Position numbers and translations under genes: made by a program
Notes under the pieces: model-generated
Database searches by the model: none
Told to the model about the DNA's origin: nothing
The model's input: the letters and a program-made list of their open reading frames with translations, nothing else
In this document: positions 42,553 through 52,463 of the stretch, piece after piece
How the letters are laid out: each line of letters opens with the position of its first letter
Numbering within the stretch: position 1 is the stretch's first letter
Source of the DNA: Nocardiopsis sp. CC223A
GTDB lineage: Bacteria; Actinomycetota; Actinomycetes; Streptosporangiales; Streptosporangiaceae
Direction of reading: 5' to 3'
DNA: 64,000 nt
NCBI RefSeq assembly: GCF_030766825.1
Contig: NZ_JASFDV010000011.1
Span: forward strand, 1 to 64,000

Positions 42553-43341
42553 ATGACGACCGAGGACGAGCGCAAGAGCCGGATGGCGCGGGACGTGGAA
42601 CTGCTCTGGGGGCTGGACACGACGCCCGCCCGGCGCGGGCCCAAACCCCGCCTCAGCCGTGAGGCGGTGGTCCGCGCGGCGATCGGCGTGGCCGACGCGG
42701 AGGGCATCGAGGCGGTCTCCATGCAGCGCGTGGCCAGGGAGCTCGGCTACACCACGATGTCCCTGTACCGGCACGTGGACAGCAAGGAGGACATGCTCGT
42801 CCTCATGCTGGACACCGCCACGGACGGCGTTCCGCCCGCGCCCCGGGAGGACGGCGACTGGCGGGCAGGGCTGGAGGAGTGGTGCAACGGCGCCCTGGAG
42901 ATGCACCGCGCCCACCCCTGGTCGGTGTTCGTCGCCTTCTCCGCACCCCCCAGCGGGCCCAACGGCCTGCGCTGGATGGAGGCGGGCCTGCGCGAGCTGG
43001 TCGCCTCCGGGCTCGACGTCGGCGAGTCGCTCCAGATGCTGACGATACTCTCGGCGGTGGTGCGCGACACCGTCCGCCTGGAGATCGAGATGACCCGCGC
43101 CGCCCAGAGCACCGGCAGCACCCTGGTCGAGTCGGAGAACGACTACAGCCAGAGCCTGCGCCGGGTCGTCACCGCCGAGCGCTTCCCCACCATCGACCGC
43201 ATGCTCAGGGAGGGGGTCCTGGGGGAGGCCCCCGCCCCGGGCCGGACCGGCGGCCCTGCGGAGGAGCTCGACTTCGGCATCCGCCGCATCCTCGACGGCA
43301 TCGAGTCCTACGTGCGGGCCGAACGGGGCACCGGGGGGTGA
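42553..43341 (+). CDS. TetR/AcrR regulator with tetracycline-repressor-like C-terminus
   Basis: A 262-aa regulator. The N-terminal segment R-A-A-I-G-V-A-D-A-E-G-I-E-A-V-S-M-Q-R-V-A-R-E-L-G-Y-T-T-M-S-L-Y-R-H-V is the helix-turn-helix (about 40-75). The remaining helices, with W-R-A-G-L-E-E-W and H-P-W-S-V-F, are of the TetR_C_1 type. An extra N-terminal ~30 residues precede it. Upstream lies the palindrome at 42469-42512. It is convergent with the JmjC-peptidase operon (46 bp between the stop codons), so any control over that operon would be from a distance. The ligand is unknown. Confidence 0.88.
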   Translation: MTTEDERKSRMARDVELLWGLDTTPARRGPKPRLSREAVVRAAIGVADAEGIEAVSMQRVARELGYTTMSLYRHVDSKEDMLVLMLDTATDGVPPAPREDGDWRAGLEEWCNGALEMHRAHPWSVFVAFSAPPSGPNGLRWMEAGLRELVASGLDVGESLQMLTILSAVVRDTVRLEIEMTRAAQSTGSTLVESENDYSQSLRRVVTAERFPTIDRMLREGVLGEAPAPGRTGGPAEELDFGIRRILDGIESYVRAERGTGG

Positions 43342-43387
43342 GGGTACGGCGCCGCGCCCGCCGCGGCACCGCCCGTCGTCCCGCCGG

Positions 43388-44590
43388 TCAGCGGATCAGC
43401 ACCAGGTGGTGGCGGGCCAGGACCGACACCACCTCCGCGGCCCGCTCCGGTGCCGCGCCCGCGGCCCCGGCCAGCTCCGCCACCGTCAGCGAGCGCCGCT
43501 CGGCCAGCACGCCCAGCACGTCCCCGACCTCGGCGGGGAACGTGTACCGGCGGCCGCCCACCGACAGGGCGACCTTGTCGCCCTCGCGGGTCAGCGGCGG
43601 CGGCAGGATCGGCACGAACTCCACCCGCGCCTCCGGACCCGGTGCGCCCTCCGCCATCGGCCAGGGCAGCGAGAACGACGTGCGCCGCGGGAACCGCGCG
43701 TCCCGCTCGGCCAGGAACGCGTCCAGGTCGGCCTCCTCGGCCAGCTCCGCCAGCCGCGCCGCCAGCTCCCGCCGGTGCTTGCGCCGCACGTCCGGGTCGG
43801 CGAACCGGGGCAGGTCCCGCCGGAACGCCTCCTCCTCGAACAGCCGCCGCACCAGGGCGTCGGCCCAGTCCACCCCGGTCGCCCGGGTGAACCCGAACGT
43901 CAGGTGCAGGCTCACGTCGCCGGTCCCGGTCACCGTGTGCCACCAGCCCCGCGGCACGTGCAGCACCTGCCCGGGCCGCAGCACCCCCTCCCACACCACC
44001 TGGAGTTCGCCGTCGGCGTCCCGCGGCGGGGTGTGGTCGTGGTCCACGTCGTTCTTCATCGGGTGGGGGCGCGACCCGGGTCCGTGCACCTGCCAGTGCT
44101 TGGTCCCCTCCACCTGCACGATCACCGTGTCGTGGTCGTCCCAATGGGTGTCGAACCCGCGCGACTCGCCCCAGATCAGGTACATGTTGGCCTGCACGCG
44201 CTCGCACACCAGCCGCATCAGGTCGTCGGCGGCGGCCGCCACCGGCGGGTGCATCCGGTCCAGCCCGTCCAGCACCAGGCTCGCCCCGGCGCGCAGCTCC
44301 CGGTACAGCGCCTCGGGCCGCACCACCCGGCGGGTCACCCGGGAGGCGGTGCCCACCTCGGTGTACCGGTCCACCGGGACCGGGGAGCCGTCCCGGTGCA
44401 GCCGCAGCCGCGGCGGCTCGGGGGCGCACGCCGCCAGCAGGGCGTTGAGGTCCTCGAACGTCACCAGGGAGCGCACCGCGTCCGCGCCCAGGTCGGCGAA
44501 CACGAACTCCTCCGACAGCCGCGCGGTCAGGGCCTCCCGGCCCACGGTGCCGCACAGCCCTTCACTGAACAGGTGGCCGGGATCGGTCAC
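43388..44590 (-). CDS. JmjC/cupin-4 2-oxoglutarate oxygenase, candidate RiPP modifier
   Basis: A 400-residue JmjC oxygenase started at the GTG at 44590 (ribosome site AAAGGCGGG; a TTG at 44608 extends the frame). Fe ligands are His149 and Asp151 (T-H-W-D-D-H-D) and distal His218 (P-R-G-W-W-H-T), with Lys164 (V-E-G-T-K-H-W) likely gripping 2-oxoglutarate, as in ROX-type ribosomal oxygenases. A C-terminal winged-helix-like part follows (V-L-A-E-R-R-S-L-T-V-A-E-L). ROX enzymes hydroxylate peptide side chains. It is the last gene of an operon whose middle member is a 35-codon acidic peptide, so hydroxylation of Asp or another residue in that peptide is my inference. Confidence 0.85.
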   Translation of the reverse strand: MTDPGHLFSEGLCGTVGREALTARLSEEFVFADLGADAVRSLVTFEDLNALLAACAPEPPRLRLHRDGSPVPVDRYTEVGTASRVTRRVVRPEALYRELRAGASLVLDGLDRMHPPVAAAADDLMRLVCERVQANMYLIWGESRGFDTHWDDHDTVIVQVEGTKHWQVHGPGSRPHPMKNDVDHDHTPPRDADGELQVVWEGVLRPGQVLHVPRGWWHTVTGTGDVSLHLTFGFTRATGVDWADALVRRLFEEEAFRRDLPRFADPDVRRKHRRELAARLAELAEEADLDAFLAERDARFPRRTSFSLPWPMAEGAPGPEARVEFVPILPPPLTREGDKVALSVGGRRYTFPAEVGDVLGVLAERRSLTVAELAGAAGAAPERAAEVVSVLARHHLVLIR

Positions 44591-44619
44591 TGGGTTCCCG
44601 CCTTTCAACGGACCGGGGG

Positions 44620-44653
44620 CCCGCCCGGCCCGGACGCGGCCGGACCGGGCGGG
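44620..44653 (-). terminator. Hairpin between peptide gene and oxygenase gene
   Basis: CCCGCCCGG and CCGGGCGGG pair across a 16-nt loop, between the peptide stop (44665) and the oxygenase start (44590). A partial terminator here would raise peptide mRNA above enzyme mRNA, as seen in many RiPP operons. Confidence 0.55.
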
Positions 44654-44664
44654 TGCGGATGGGA

Positions 44665-44772
44665 TCAGATGAAGTCGGAACTGGAGTCGGTACCGTCGCT
44701 GTCGCCGCCCGCGGTGATGTCGCGGGAGGTCACCTCGGCCAGCTCCTCGACCTCGACCTCGATGGGGTCCAT
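44665..44772 (-). CDS. 35-aa acidic peptide, candidate RiPP precursor
   Basis: Starts at the ATG at 44772 with GCGAGG about 9-14 nt upstream and ends at a normal stop. The N-terminal half (M-D-P-I-E-V-E-V-E-E-L-A-E-V-T-S-R-D-I) alternates acidic and hydrophobic residues and resembles a leader. The C-terminal half (T-A-G-G-D-S-D-G-T-D-S-S-S-D-F-I) is rich in Asp, Ser, Thr and Gly, with no Lys, Cys or Pro, like a core to be modified. It sits 32 bp after the prolyl oligopeptidase stop and 74 bp before the JmjC oxygenase. I do not recognise the family; the RiPP reading rests on context and composition. Confidence 0.6.
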   Translation of the reverse strand: MDPIEVEVEELAEVTSRDITAGGDSDGTDSSSDFI

Positions 44773-44804
44773 ACGCCGTACCTCGCTTTCCGTGTCGGTT
44801 TCCT

Positions 44805-47003
44805 CTAGGACCAGGACCGGCCCCGCGCCGGGCGGCGCGGCGACAGCCCCGTTCTGTGGGCCGCGAACGCGTGCGCGTCCGCGGCCAGCCCCACCGCCCG
44901 GCCGACCGCGCGCGGGCCGTGCCCGACGTCGCGCTCGTACCGCAGCAGGGCCGGTGGCCGCCCCTCCTCGGACCGGGCGGCCGCCAGCAGCGCCGCGCAC
45001 ATCTTGCGCGGGTGGGCGGCGTCGGTCCGGGTGTCCCCGGCGAACCCGGTGAGCAGCACGCTCGGGTACCGCAGCCCCGGAGTGCGCACCGCGCCCTCCA
45101 GCACCCGGTGGTAGGGCGAGTAGGACATCAGGGCGGCGAAGTCGTCGGGGTCGGCGACGGTCCCGAACTCGCGGGTCCACATCCGCCCCAGGCCCAGCCG
45201 CTCGAACCGGGCCATGTCGGCCAGCGGGGCCGAGGCGATCACCGCCGAGCACAGGTCGGGCCGGGCCGCGGCGGCGGCCAGCACCAGCAGCCCGCCGGCG
45301 GAACCGCCGGACAGGCACAGCCCCGAGCGGGTGCACAGGTCCGCCGCGACCAGGGCGTCGGCGGCCGCGACCAGGTCCTGCACCGCGCGCGGCTTGCCGC
45401 GTCCGGCCCCGGCCAGGTGCCACTCGCGGCCGATGTCGCCGCCGCCGCGCACGTGCGCCACCGCGTAGCGCCCGCCCGAGGCCAGCCAGGCCAGCACGGT
45501 CGCGCTGAACCCGAACCGGCGCGGGCGGCCGAACCCGCCGTAGGCGTGCAGCAGTGTGGGCAGCGGCCCCGTCGGCCGCTCCGCCGCGGAATCGGGGTGC
45601 GGGGCGTCCGGGGCGGGGCCGCGCGCGGTCAGGACGGTGACCGGGACCCGGGTGCCGTCGGCCGAGCGGCACCACAGCACGGTGCGCTCCACCTCGGGGG
45701 CGGGCGGCGGGGCGGCGGCCCCGGCGGGCCAGGGCAGCGGGCGGGCCGAGCCCGGGGCCAGGCGCAGCACCCGCTGCTGGGCGGTGACGTCGGCGTAGCC
45801 CAGGTACACGGCTCCGTCGGGGGCGGTGACCGGACCGCTCACCATGCCCTCGCCGGGCAGGTCGACGGTGCGCGCCGGGGCGCCGGTGCGGGCGTCGTGC
45901 ACGGTGGCGGAGTCGATGCCCAGCCGGGTGCGCACCACCAGCAGTTCGGGGGCGTCGGCGGTGCCGCAGGGCGTGAACGCGTCCAGTGTCCCCCCTTCCT
46001 GCTGGGGGACCACCTCGCGCCAGTGCTCCGGCCCGGGCCGGTCCGGGTGCGCGGCGCAGATCCGCCGCCAGGGGGCGTCCAGGGTGGTGCGCAGGTACAG
46101 CAGCCCGTCCGGGCCCAGGGCGGCCTCGGTCTCGGCCTCCACACCCACCTGGAGCGGCCGGAAGTCCGGCGCCTGCGGGGGGCCGCCCGCCCGGTCGGCC
46201 AGCCACAGGTCGGTGCGGTGCCCGGTGCCGTGGCTCTCGGTGAACAGCAGCAGCCGCCCGCCCAGGATCGTGATCCCCGGGACGGTCCCCGGCCCCGAGC
46301 AGGCCCGCACGAACACCTCGGTGCCGTCGGCGGCCCGGCGCAGCCACACCCCGCGGGTGCCGTCCTCGTCGTCGCGCCGCACGTAGTAGAACGCGGGCGG
46401 GCCCTGCGGCGTCCAGGCCACGTGCGAGTAGCGGACCCCGCGCACCGGCGGGCCGACCGGGTGGCCGTCGGCGGTGCGCAGCACCTGGAGGACGCCCCGC
46501 TCCACCCCGCCGGTGGAGGTCTGCACCGCGACCAGGCGGCCGGTGGGGTCGGGCTCCCAGGCGTCCAGGGTGGTGCGGCCGCTGGGGTCGGCCGCCGCCG
46601 GGTCGTAGACCACCCGGGCCCGGTCGGCGCGCACCGGGGCGGGGGAGCCGCCTGCGGCGGTCCCGGTGAGGAGGTCGGCGGGGGTGTCGAAGGCGACCAG
46701 GCGCGGGTGCTCGGCCCCGGCGGGGCGCACGGTGGCCATGACGAGCCCGGGGCGGTGCACCGGGGCCGACCACAGGTCGGCGTCCAGGTGGAAGCGGATG
46801 CGTGCGGCGAGCCGGTCGCGCAGCGTCCACCCGGCGGCCTCGCGGGCGTGGTCGCGGGCCCGCTCCTCCAGCCACCGCAGCGTCCGCGGGTCGTCGGCGG
46901 ACTCCAGCCAGCGGTAGGGGTCGGGCACGGGGCGGCCGTGCAGGGTGTCCACGACGGACGAGGGTTCGCGGACGAGGGCGACTCCGGGGGCTCGGTTGCG
47001 CAC
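44805..47003 (-). CDS. S9A prolyl oligopeptidase, candidate leader peptidase
   Basis: A 732-aa cytosolic serine peptidase: an N-terminal helix (E-S-A-D-D-P-R-T-L-R-W-L-E-E), a propeller, and an alpha/beta-hydrolase domain. Catalytic residues are Ser568 (G-G-S-A-G-G), Asp657 (F-A-G-D-T-R) and His695 (V-G-H-G-P). The family lid motif G-G-G-D-I-G-R-E-W-H precedes them. Prolyl oligopeptidases remove leader peptides in some RiPP pathways (for example FlaP-type). It is the first gene of the operon with the 35-aa peptide and JmjC oxygenase. The peptide has no internal Pro beyond position 3, so cleavage specificity would have to be relaxed or act elsewhere. The start is at 47003. Confidence 0.9.
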   Translation of the reverse strand: MRNRAPGVALVREPSSVVDTLHGRPVPDPYRWLESADDPRTLRWLEERARDHAREAAGWTLRDRLAARIRFHLDADLWSAPVHRPGLVMATVRPAGAEHPRLVAFDTPADLLTGTAAGGSPAPVRADRARVVYDPAAADPSGRTTLDAWEPDPTGRLVAVQTSTGGVERGVLQVLRTADGHPVGPPVRGVRYSHVAWTPQGPPAFYYVRRDDEDGTRGVWLRRAADGTEVFVRACSGPGTVPGITILGGRLLLFTESHGTGHRTDLWLADRAGGPPQAPDFRPLQVGVEAETEAALGPDGLLYLRTTLDAPWRRICAAHPDRPGPEHWREVVPQQEGGTLDAFTPCGTADAPELLVVRTRLGIDSATVHDARTGAPARTVDLPGEGMVSGPVTAPDGAVYLGYADVTAQQRVLRLAPGSARPLPWPAGAAAPPPAPEVERTVLWCRSADGTRVPVTVLTARGPAPDAPHPDSAAERPTGPLPTLLHAYGGFGRPRRFGFSATVLAWLASGGRYAVAHVRGGGDIGREWHLAGAGRGKPRAVQDLVAAADALVAADLCTRSGLCLSGGSAGGLLVLAAAAARPDLCSAVIASAPLADMARFERLGLGRMWTREFGTVADPDDFAALMSYSPYHRVLEGAVRTPGLRYPSVLLTGFAGDTRTDAAHPRKMCAALLAAARSEEGRPPALLRYERDVGHGPRAVGRAVGLAADAHAFAAHRTGLSPRRPARGRSWS

Positions 47004-47190
47004 CTACACATCGTTCGGCCCGCCCTATCGGACGGTCAAGAAAGAACCGACTCACCCGAAGGTGATACGGACCTTGCCGAAAGGTGAGGTCCGCAGGCCG
47101 GGGTGGCGGCGGCCCGCGCCCTCCGGGATTCGGACCGCCCCTATCCTCGCGGGGACGGGGTGCCGGTATGGGAGAAAGCGTACGCAAAGG

Positions 47191-47219
47191 GCGGCGCCCC
47201 GCTCGGAGCGGGGCGCCGC
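47191..47219. terminator. Terminator after the msiK-like gene
   Basis: A near-perfect GC stem (GCGGCGCCCCGC / GCGGGGCGCCGC) with a small loop; on the minus strand a short CTTTG follows it. It lies ~84 bp past the ABC ATPase stop at 47303. Confidence 0.65.
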
Positions 47220-47302
47220 AAGGGAAGGGGGTGTCAGGTGCCGGACGGCGGTGGGGGCCGCCCGGACGCCTCGGGAGTCGACACCCCCGTCTACGCCTTC
47301 CG

Positions 47303-48523
<1,221 letters not shown>

Positions 48524-49133
48524 GTCTGTGCTCCGCTGCATCGGGTCGGGGGTGACCGGGATCTCGTGGCCGTGGACCCGGGTCACCCGGACCGGTTCGT
48601 GCTCGTGTTGATCGAACCGGACTGCTTTGCTGATCATATGAGACAGGAATTTGATCGAAAAGTCCAGAGTTGGATCATGATCGATCTGGTTGTGGTCAGA
48701 CTGAAACCCGGAGTGCTCAACTGGCATGGCGGCCCGAGGTGCGTTAGCCTGTCCGACGGTTCACCACTTCCTCCCCAACGGACACTCGGCGGGGCCGCCA
48801 CGACACGGCGGCCGGGTTGAGGCATCCGGTTGGGGAGTCTGGGTAACCTAACGACCAGTCCAGCACTGGACGGACCGGTTGTGCGGCCCCCACTCGTCCG
48901 ATCGGACGCTGCATCACGCGCCAGGTGCAGCCGGGATCGGGTGAGGGGCGGAAGTAGCGCGACCGGGCGGGGGGTTGGACCCGGAAAAGGCCCGAACATC
49001 CAGTAGACAACGGTCTTCCGAGCTCGCCGCCGACGGGACGGAGCCGGTCCGAAGGGTGGCTCGGGCCTTTTCCGCGTCCCCCCAATATGCTGACCGCACA
49101 CCCTCACCACACCTGCGGAAAGCGAGACCCCAC

Positions 49134-50771
49134 GTGGTCACCGAACACACGGAACGGGGCGAGGCCCCCGCCGTCGACCCCCAGGCGCCCACGGTGCCGG
49201 TGAAAGGCCGTGCGGCCACCGTTCTCCCCCTCGGTCACCGCTGGGGCCGGTACGACCTCCTGTGGCGTGTCCTGGCCGCCACGGGCTCGGGCCTGGCGCA
49301 GCTGCTCGCCCTGCCCCCCTACGAACTGTGGTGGCTGGGGCCGCTGAGCGCCGCCCTGCTCCTCTTCGCCGTCGCCGGGACCCGGATGCGCCGCGCCGCC
49401 TGGCTGGGCGCCCTGTCCGGGGCCGCCCTCATGATCCCGCTGGTGCAGTGGCAGGACGTGTTCGGCACCGACGTGTGGCTGCTCATCGCCGCCGCCGAGA
49501 CCGTCTACTACCTGCCCATGGCCATGGGCATCGCGCTGGCCGCCCGCCTGCCCGGCTGGCCGGTGTGGACCGCCGCCCTGTGGGTCGCCCAGGAGGCCGT
49601 GCGCGCCCGCTGGCCGCTGGGCGGCTTCCCCTGGGGCAAGCTCGCCTTCGCCCAGCCCGACACGCCCTTCGCCGGATACGCCGCCCTGGGCTCCTCCGCC
49701 CTGGTGACCTTCGCCGTCGCCCTCACCGGCGGCCTGCTGCTCTGGGCCCTGCTGCGCGTCGCCCTGCGCGGCCCGCGGGCCGGCCTGCCCACCGCGGCCC
49801 TCGCGCTGGCCGCGGCCGCCGCGGTCGTGCTCTGCGGCACCGTCGCCCCCGCCCTCGGCCGCCCCCCGGCCGGGGAGACCGTCACCCTGGGCATGGTGCA
49901 GGGCAACGTGCCCAACGTCGGCGAGATGTCCATCGCGGGCGAGCGCATGCAGGTGCTCCAGAACCACGCCGACGGCGTGCACGAGCTGGCCGCCGCCGCC
50001 CGCGCCGAGGGCACCGACCTGGACCTCGTGCTGCTGCCGGAGAACGCCAGCGACATCGACCCCTTCCGGGACCCCGCCGCCCGGGAGACCATCGACGCCG
50101 CGGCGGCCGACGCCGGGGTGCCCCTGCTGTGGGGCATGAGCCGCTTCAACGACGACGGCACCCGGTACGTGTCCAGCGTGGTGTGGGACCCCGAGACCGG
50201 GCCGGGGGAGATCTACGACAAGCGCTTCCTGGTGCCCTTCGGCGAGTACATCCCCTTCCGCGACTTCTTCACCCGGTTCGTGCAGCGCCTGGAGCAGGTC
50301 AGCTCCGACGCCATCCCCGGCACCGAGCCCGGCGCCATGGAGATCGGCGGCACCACCCTGGCCGTGGGCATCTGCTTCGACGTGGCCTTCGACGCGCCCG
50401 TGCGCGAGTCCGTGGCGGCGGGCGGCGGGATCATCGTCATCCCCACCAACAACGCCAACTACAACTTCACCGGCCAGTCCGACCAGCAGCTCGCCATCAC
50501 CCGGCTGCGCGCCGTCGAGCACGGCCGCCCCGCCGTGGTGGTGTCCACCAGCGGTATCAGCGCGGTGGTGAACGCCGACGGATCGGTCGCCTACCAGTCG
50601 CCCGAGGCCGAGGCCGACGTCCACATCGCCGAGCTCACCGCCGCCGACGGGCCCACGATCGCCACCCGCCTGGGCGCGGCCCCCGAGGCGCTGCTGGCCG
50701 CCGTCGGCCTGGCGGCGGTCGCCGCCGCGGTGGTCCTCTCCCGCAGGGGCCGGGAGGCCGACCAGGGGTGA
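49134..50771 (+). CDS. lnt: Apolipoprotein N-acyltransferase
   Basis: A 545-aa enzyme from the GTG at 49134. The N-terminal half has about six to eight membrane helices. The C-terminal nitrilase domain has catalytic Glu in L-L-P-E-N-A-S, Lys in Y-D-K-R-F-L-V-P-F-G-E-Y, and Cys in V-G-I-C-F-D. It adds the third acyl chain to lipoproteins in the membrane, which here include the FKBP and sugar-binding lipoproteins. In many actinobacteria lnt is followed by or fused to ppm1 (dolichol-phosphate mannose synthase); here fxsA is next and no ppm1 is seen. Confidence 0.95.
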   Translation: MVTEHTERGEAPAVDPQAPTVPVKGRAATVLPLGHRWGRYDLLWRVLAATGSGLAQLLALPPYELWWLGPLSAALLLFAVAGTRMRRAAWLGALSGAALMIPLVQWQDVFGTDVWLLIAAAETVYYLPMAMGIALAARLPGWPVWTAALWVAQEAVRARWPLGGFPWGKLAFAQPDTPFAGYAALGSSALVTFAVALTGGLLLWALLRVALRGPRAGLPTAALALAAAAAVVLCGTVAPALGRPPAGETVTLGMVQGNVPNVGEMSIAGERMQVLQNHADGVHELAAAARAEGTDLDLVLLPENASDIDPFRDPAARETIDAAAADAGVPLLWGMSRFNDDGTRYVSSVVWDPETGPGEIYDKRFLVPFGEYIPFRDFFTRFVQRLEQVSSDAIPGTEPGAMEIGGTTLAVGICFDVAFDAPVRESVAAGGGIIVIPTNNANYNFTGQSDQQLAITRLRAVEHGRPAVVVSTSGISAVVNADGSVAYQSPEAEADVHIAELTAADGPTIATRLGAAPEALLAAVGLAAVAAAVVLSRRGREADQG

Positions 50772-50882
50772 ACGGCGCCCGGGGGTGAACGGCGGCGGAC
50801 GGGGAACCATGCGGGGCGGTGGGGCGTTCTTCCCGGTGAGGGAGGACCTCACCGGCCCGTACGACCCCGAGGATGGTTCCGC

Positions 50883-51455
50883 ATGCCGATCCTGACAGTG
50901 CTCGCACTCATGGCGCTGCCCTTCGTCGAGGTGTGGCTCATGATCGTCGTCGGCGGCCGGATCGGCGTCCCGTGGACGCTGGCCGCGCTGGTCGCCCTCA
51001 TGGTGCTGGGCGTGGCGGTGCTGCGCCGGGCCGGGACCAAGGCCTTCCGCGACGCCGACGAGGCGCTGCGTTCGGGGCAGCAGCCGCGCGGCGGTCTGCT
51101 CGACCCCCTCATGCTGATGGCCGGCGGCGTCCTGCTGGTGATCCCGGGCTTCCTCACCGCGGTGGTGGGCCTGCTGCTGGTGCTGCCGTTCACCCGCCCC
51201 CTGCTGCGCTGGGCGTTCACCGGCTGGGCCCAGCGGCGGATGCGCCGCATGCAGGACCGCATGGAGGCGGAGCTGCTGGCCCAGGGCGTGCGGGTGCCCG
51301 GTCGGAGCCCCTTCGGTCAGAGCCCCTTCGGCCCGGGGCGGAGCCCCTCCGGCGGTGCCGGGGCCGCCCGCGAGGAGGAGCGCCCCGCGCCCTCGCGCGG
51401 CCGGGTCATCCAGGGCCGCTTCGAGCCGGACGACACCGACCGGAGCCGGAACTAG
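50883..51455 (+). CDS. fxsA: FxsA-family membrane protein
   Basis: 190 aa with 3-4 helices. The family pattern is P-F-V-E-V-W-L-M-I-V-V-G-G-R-I-G and the later G-G-V-L-L-V-I-P-G-F-L-T-A-V-V-G-L-L-L-V-L-P. FxsA overproduction in E. coli relieves F-plasmid exclusion of phage T7, but the normal role is unknown. A Ser/Pro/Gly tail (S-P-F-G-Q-S-P-F-G-P-G) with three near-repeats of SPFG follows. It follows lnt by 111 bp in the same direction and likely shares its transcription. Confidence 0.9.
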   Translation: MPILTVLALMALPFVEVWLMIVVGGRIGVPWTLAALVALMVLGVAVLRRAGTKAFRDADEALRSGQQPRGGLLDPLMLMAGGVLLVIPGFLTAVVGLLLVLPFTRPLLRWAFTGWAQRRMRRMQDRMEAELLAQGVRVPGRSPFGQSPFGPGRSPSGGAGAAREEERPAPSRGRVIQGRFEPDDTDRSRN

Positions 51456-51488
51456 CAGGACCACCCTCCCTCCCGGCCGACCGGGAGC

Positions 51489-51529
51489 GACGGGGCCCGC
51501 CGAGCGTCCGTCCCTCGGCGGGCCCCGTC
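51489..51529. terminator. Strong terminator after fxsA
   Basis: A perfect 16-bp stem (GACGGGGCCCGCCGAG / CTCGGCGGGCCCCGTC) with a 9-nt loop begins 33 bp after the stop codon. The rest of the 430-bp gap holds a small hairpin, CCGTCAC-CCACCC-GTGACGG (51781-51800), which might be an operator for the molybdenum operon. Confidence 0.75.
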
Positions 51530-51887
51530 CCGTGTCCAGGCCCCGGCCGCGGGGCCGGACGCGGACCGGAACCGGGCCTCCCCCGGCTTTTCCGGCCGGT
51601 TCCCGCCGCGCTTCGTTCTCATGGCCGCCCGGACGGCGTTCCCGGACGGCGAACGACCGGTCCGATCGGAAGCGATCACCGAGGTTGCGCGGGATCCGTG
51701 TTTTACCCGACCTTGGCGCCCCATGGGCGCGGCCGCGAACCGAACGGTGCGAGCATCCACAGAGGTCGAGAACACGGCGGCCGTCACCCACCCGTGACGG
51801 GCGGCGGCCGCCGCGTGCACATCCGCCACCCGAGGGGGGACCCATGTCCGCCGTCCGAACCCACCGAGCCGCCGCCGGGAGGGTGTC

Positions 51888-52463
51888 ATGACGCCCCGCG
51901 AACCCGGCCGCACCGGCACCGCCGTCCCCGCCGTACCCCGACAGGCCACCGGCGCCGAGGAGCACGGCGACCTGGGGCCCGGACCGGTCGACGTCCTGCT
52001 CACCGTCAACGGCACCCTTCGCCGGGTCACCGTCGAACCCCGGGTCAGCCTGTTGGACGCCCTGCGCGAGCGCATGGGCGTGACCAGCCCCAAGAAGGGC
52101 TGCAACCAGGGGGCCTGCGGCGCCTGTACCGTCCACGTCGACGGGCGCCGCGTGCTCTCCTGCCTGACACTGGCCGTGTCCTGCCAGGGCCGGGAGGTCA
52201 CCACCGTCGAGGGTCTGGCCGACGGTGACGACCTGCACCCCATGCAGCGCGCCTTCGCCGAGGAGGACGCCTTCCAGTGCGGGTACTGCACCCCCGGGCA
52301 GCTGATGTCCGCGGTGGCGCTGATGGAGGAGGGGCACACCGGCGACGACGCCGAGATCGCCGAGTGGATGAGCGGCAACCTCTGCCGCTGCGCCGCCTAC
52401 CCCAACATCCGGCAGGCCGTCCGCAACGTCCGTGACGGCGCCGCGGCGGAAGGGGAGCGGTGA
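51888..52463 (+). CDS. Aldehyde oxidoreductase [2Fe-2S] subunit (PaoA-like)
   Basis: A 191-residue electron-transfer subunit of a xanthine-dehydrogenase-family enzyme. The first plant-ferredoxin-like cluster is held by Cys72, 77, 80 and 92 (G-C-N-Q-G-A-C-G-A-C); the second by Cys131, 134, 166 and 168 (Q-C-G-Y-C-T-P-G-Q, L-C-R-C). The N-terminal ~30 residues are a Pro/Thr-rich extension without an RR signal, so unlike E. coli PaoA it should stay in the cytoplasm. It overlaps the FAD subunit gene by one base (TGATG). Confidence 0.92.
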   Translation: MTPREPGRTGTAVPAVPRQATGAEEHGDLGPGPVDVLLTVNGTLRRVTVEPRVSLLDALRERMGVTSPKKGCNQGACGACTVHVDGRRVLSCLTLAVSCQGREVTTVEGLADGDDLHPMQRAFAEEDAFQCGYCTPGQLMSAVALMEEGHTGDDAEIAEWMSGNLCRCAAYPNIRQAVRNVRDGAAAEGER

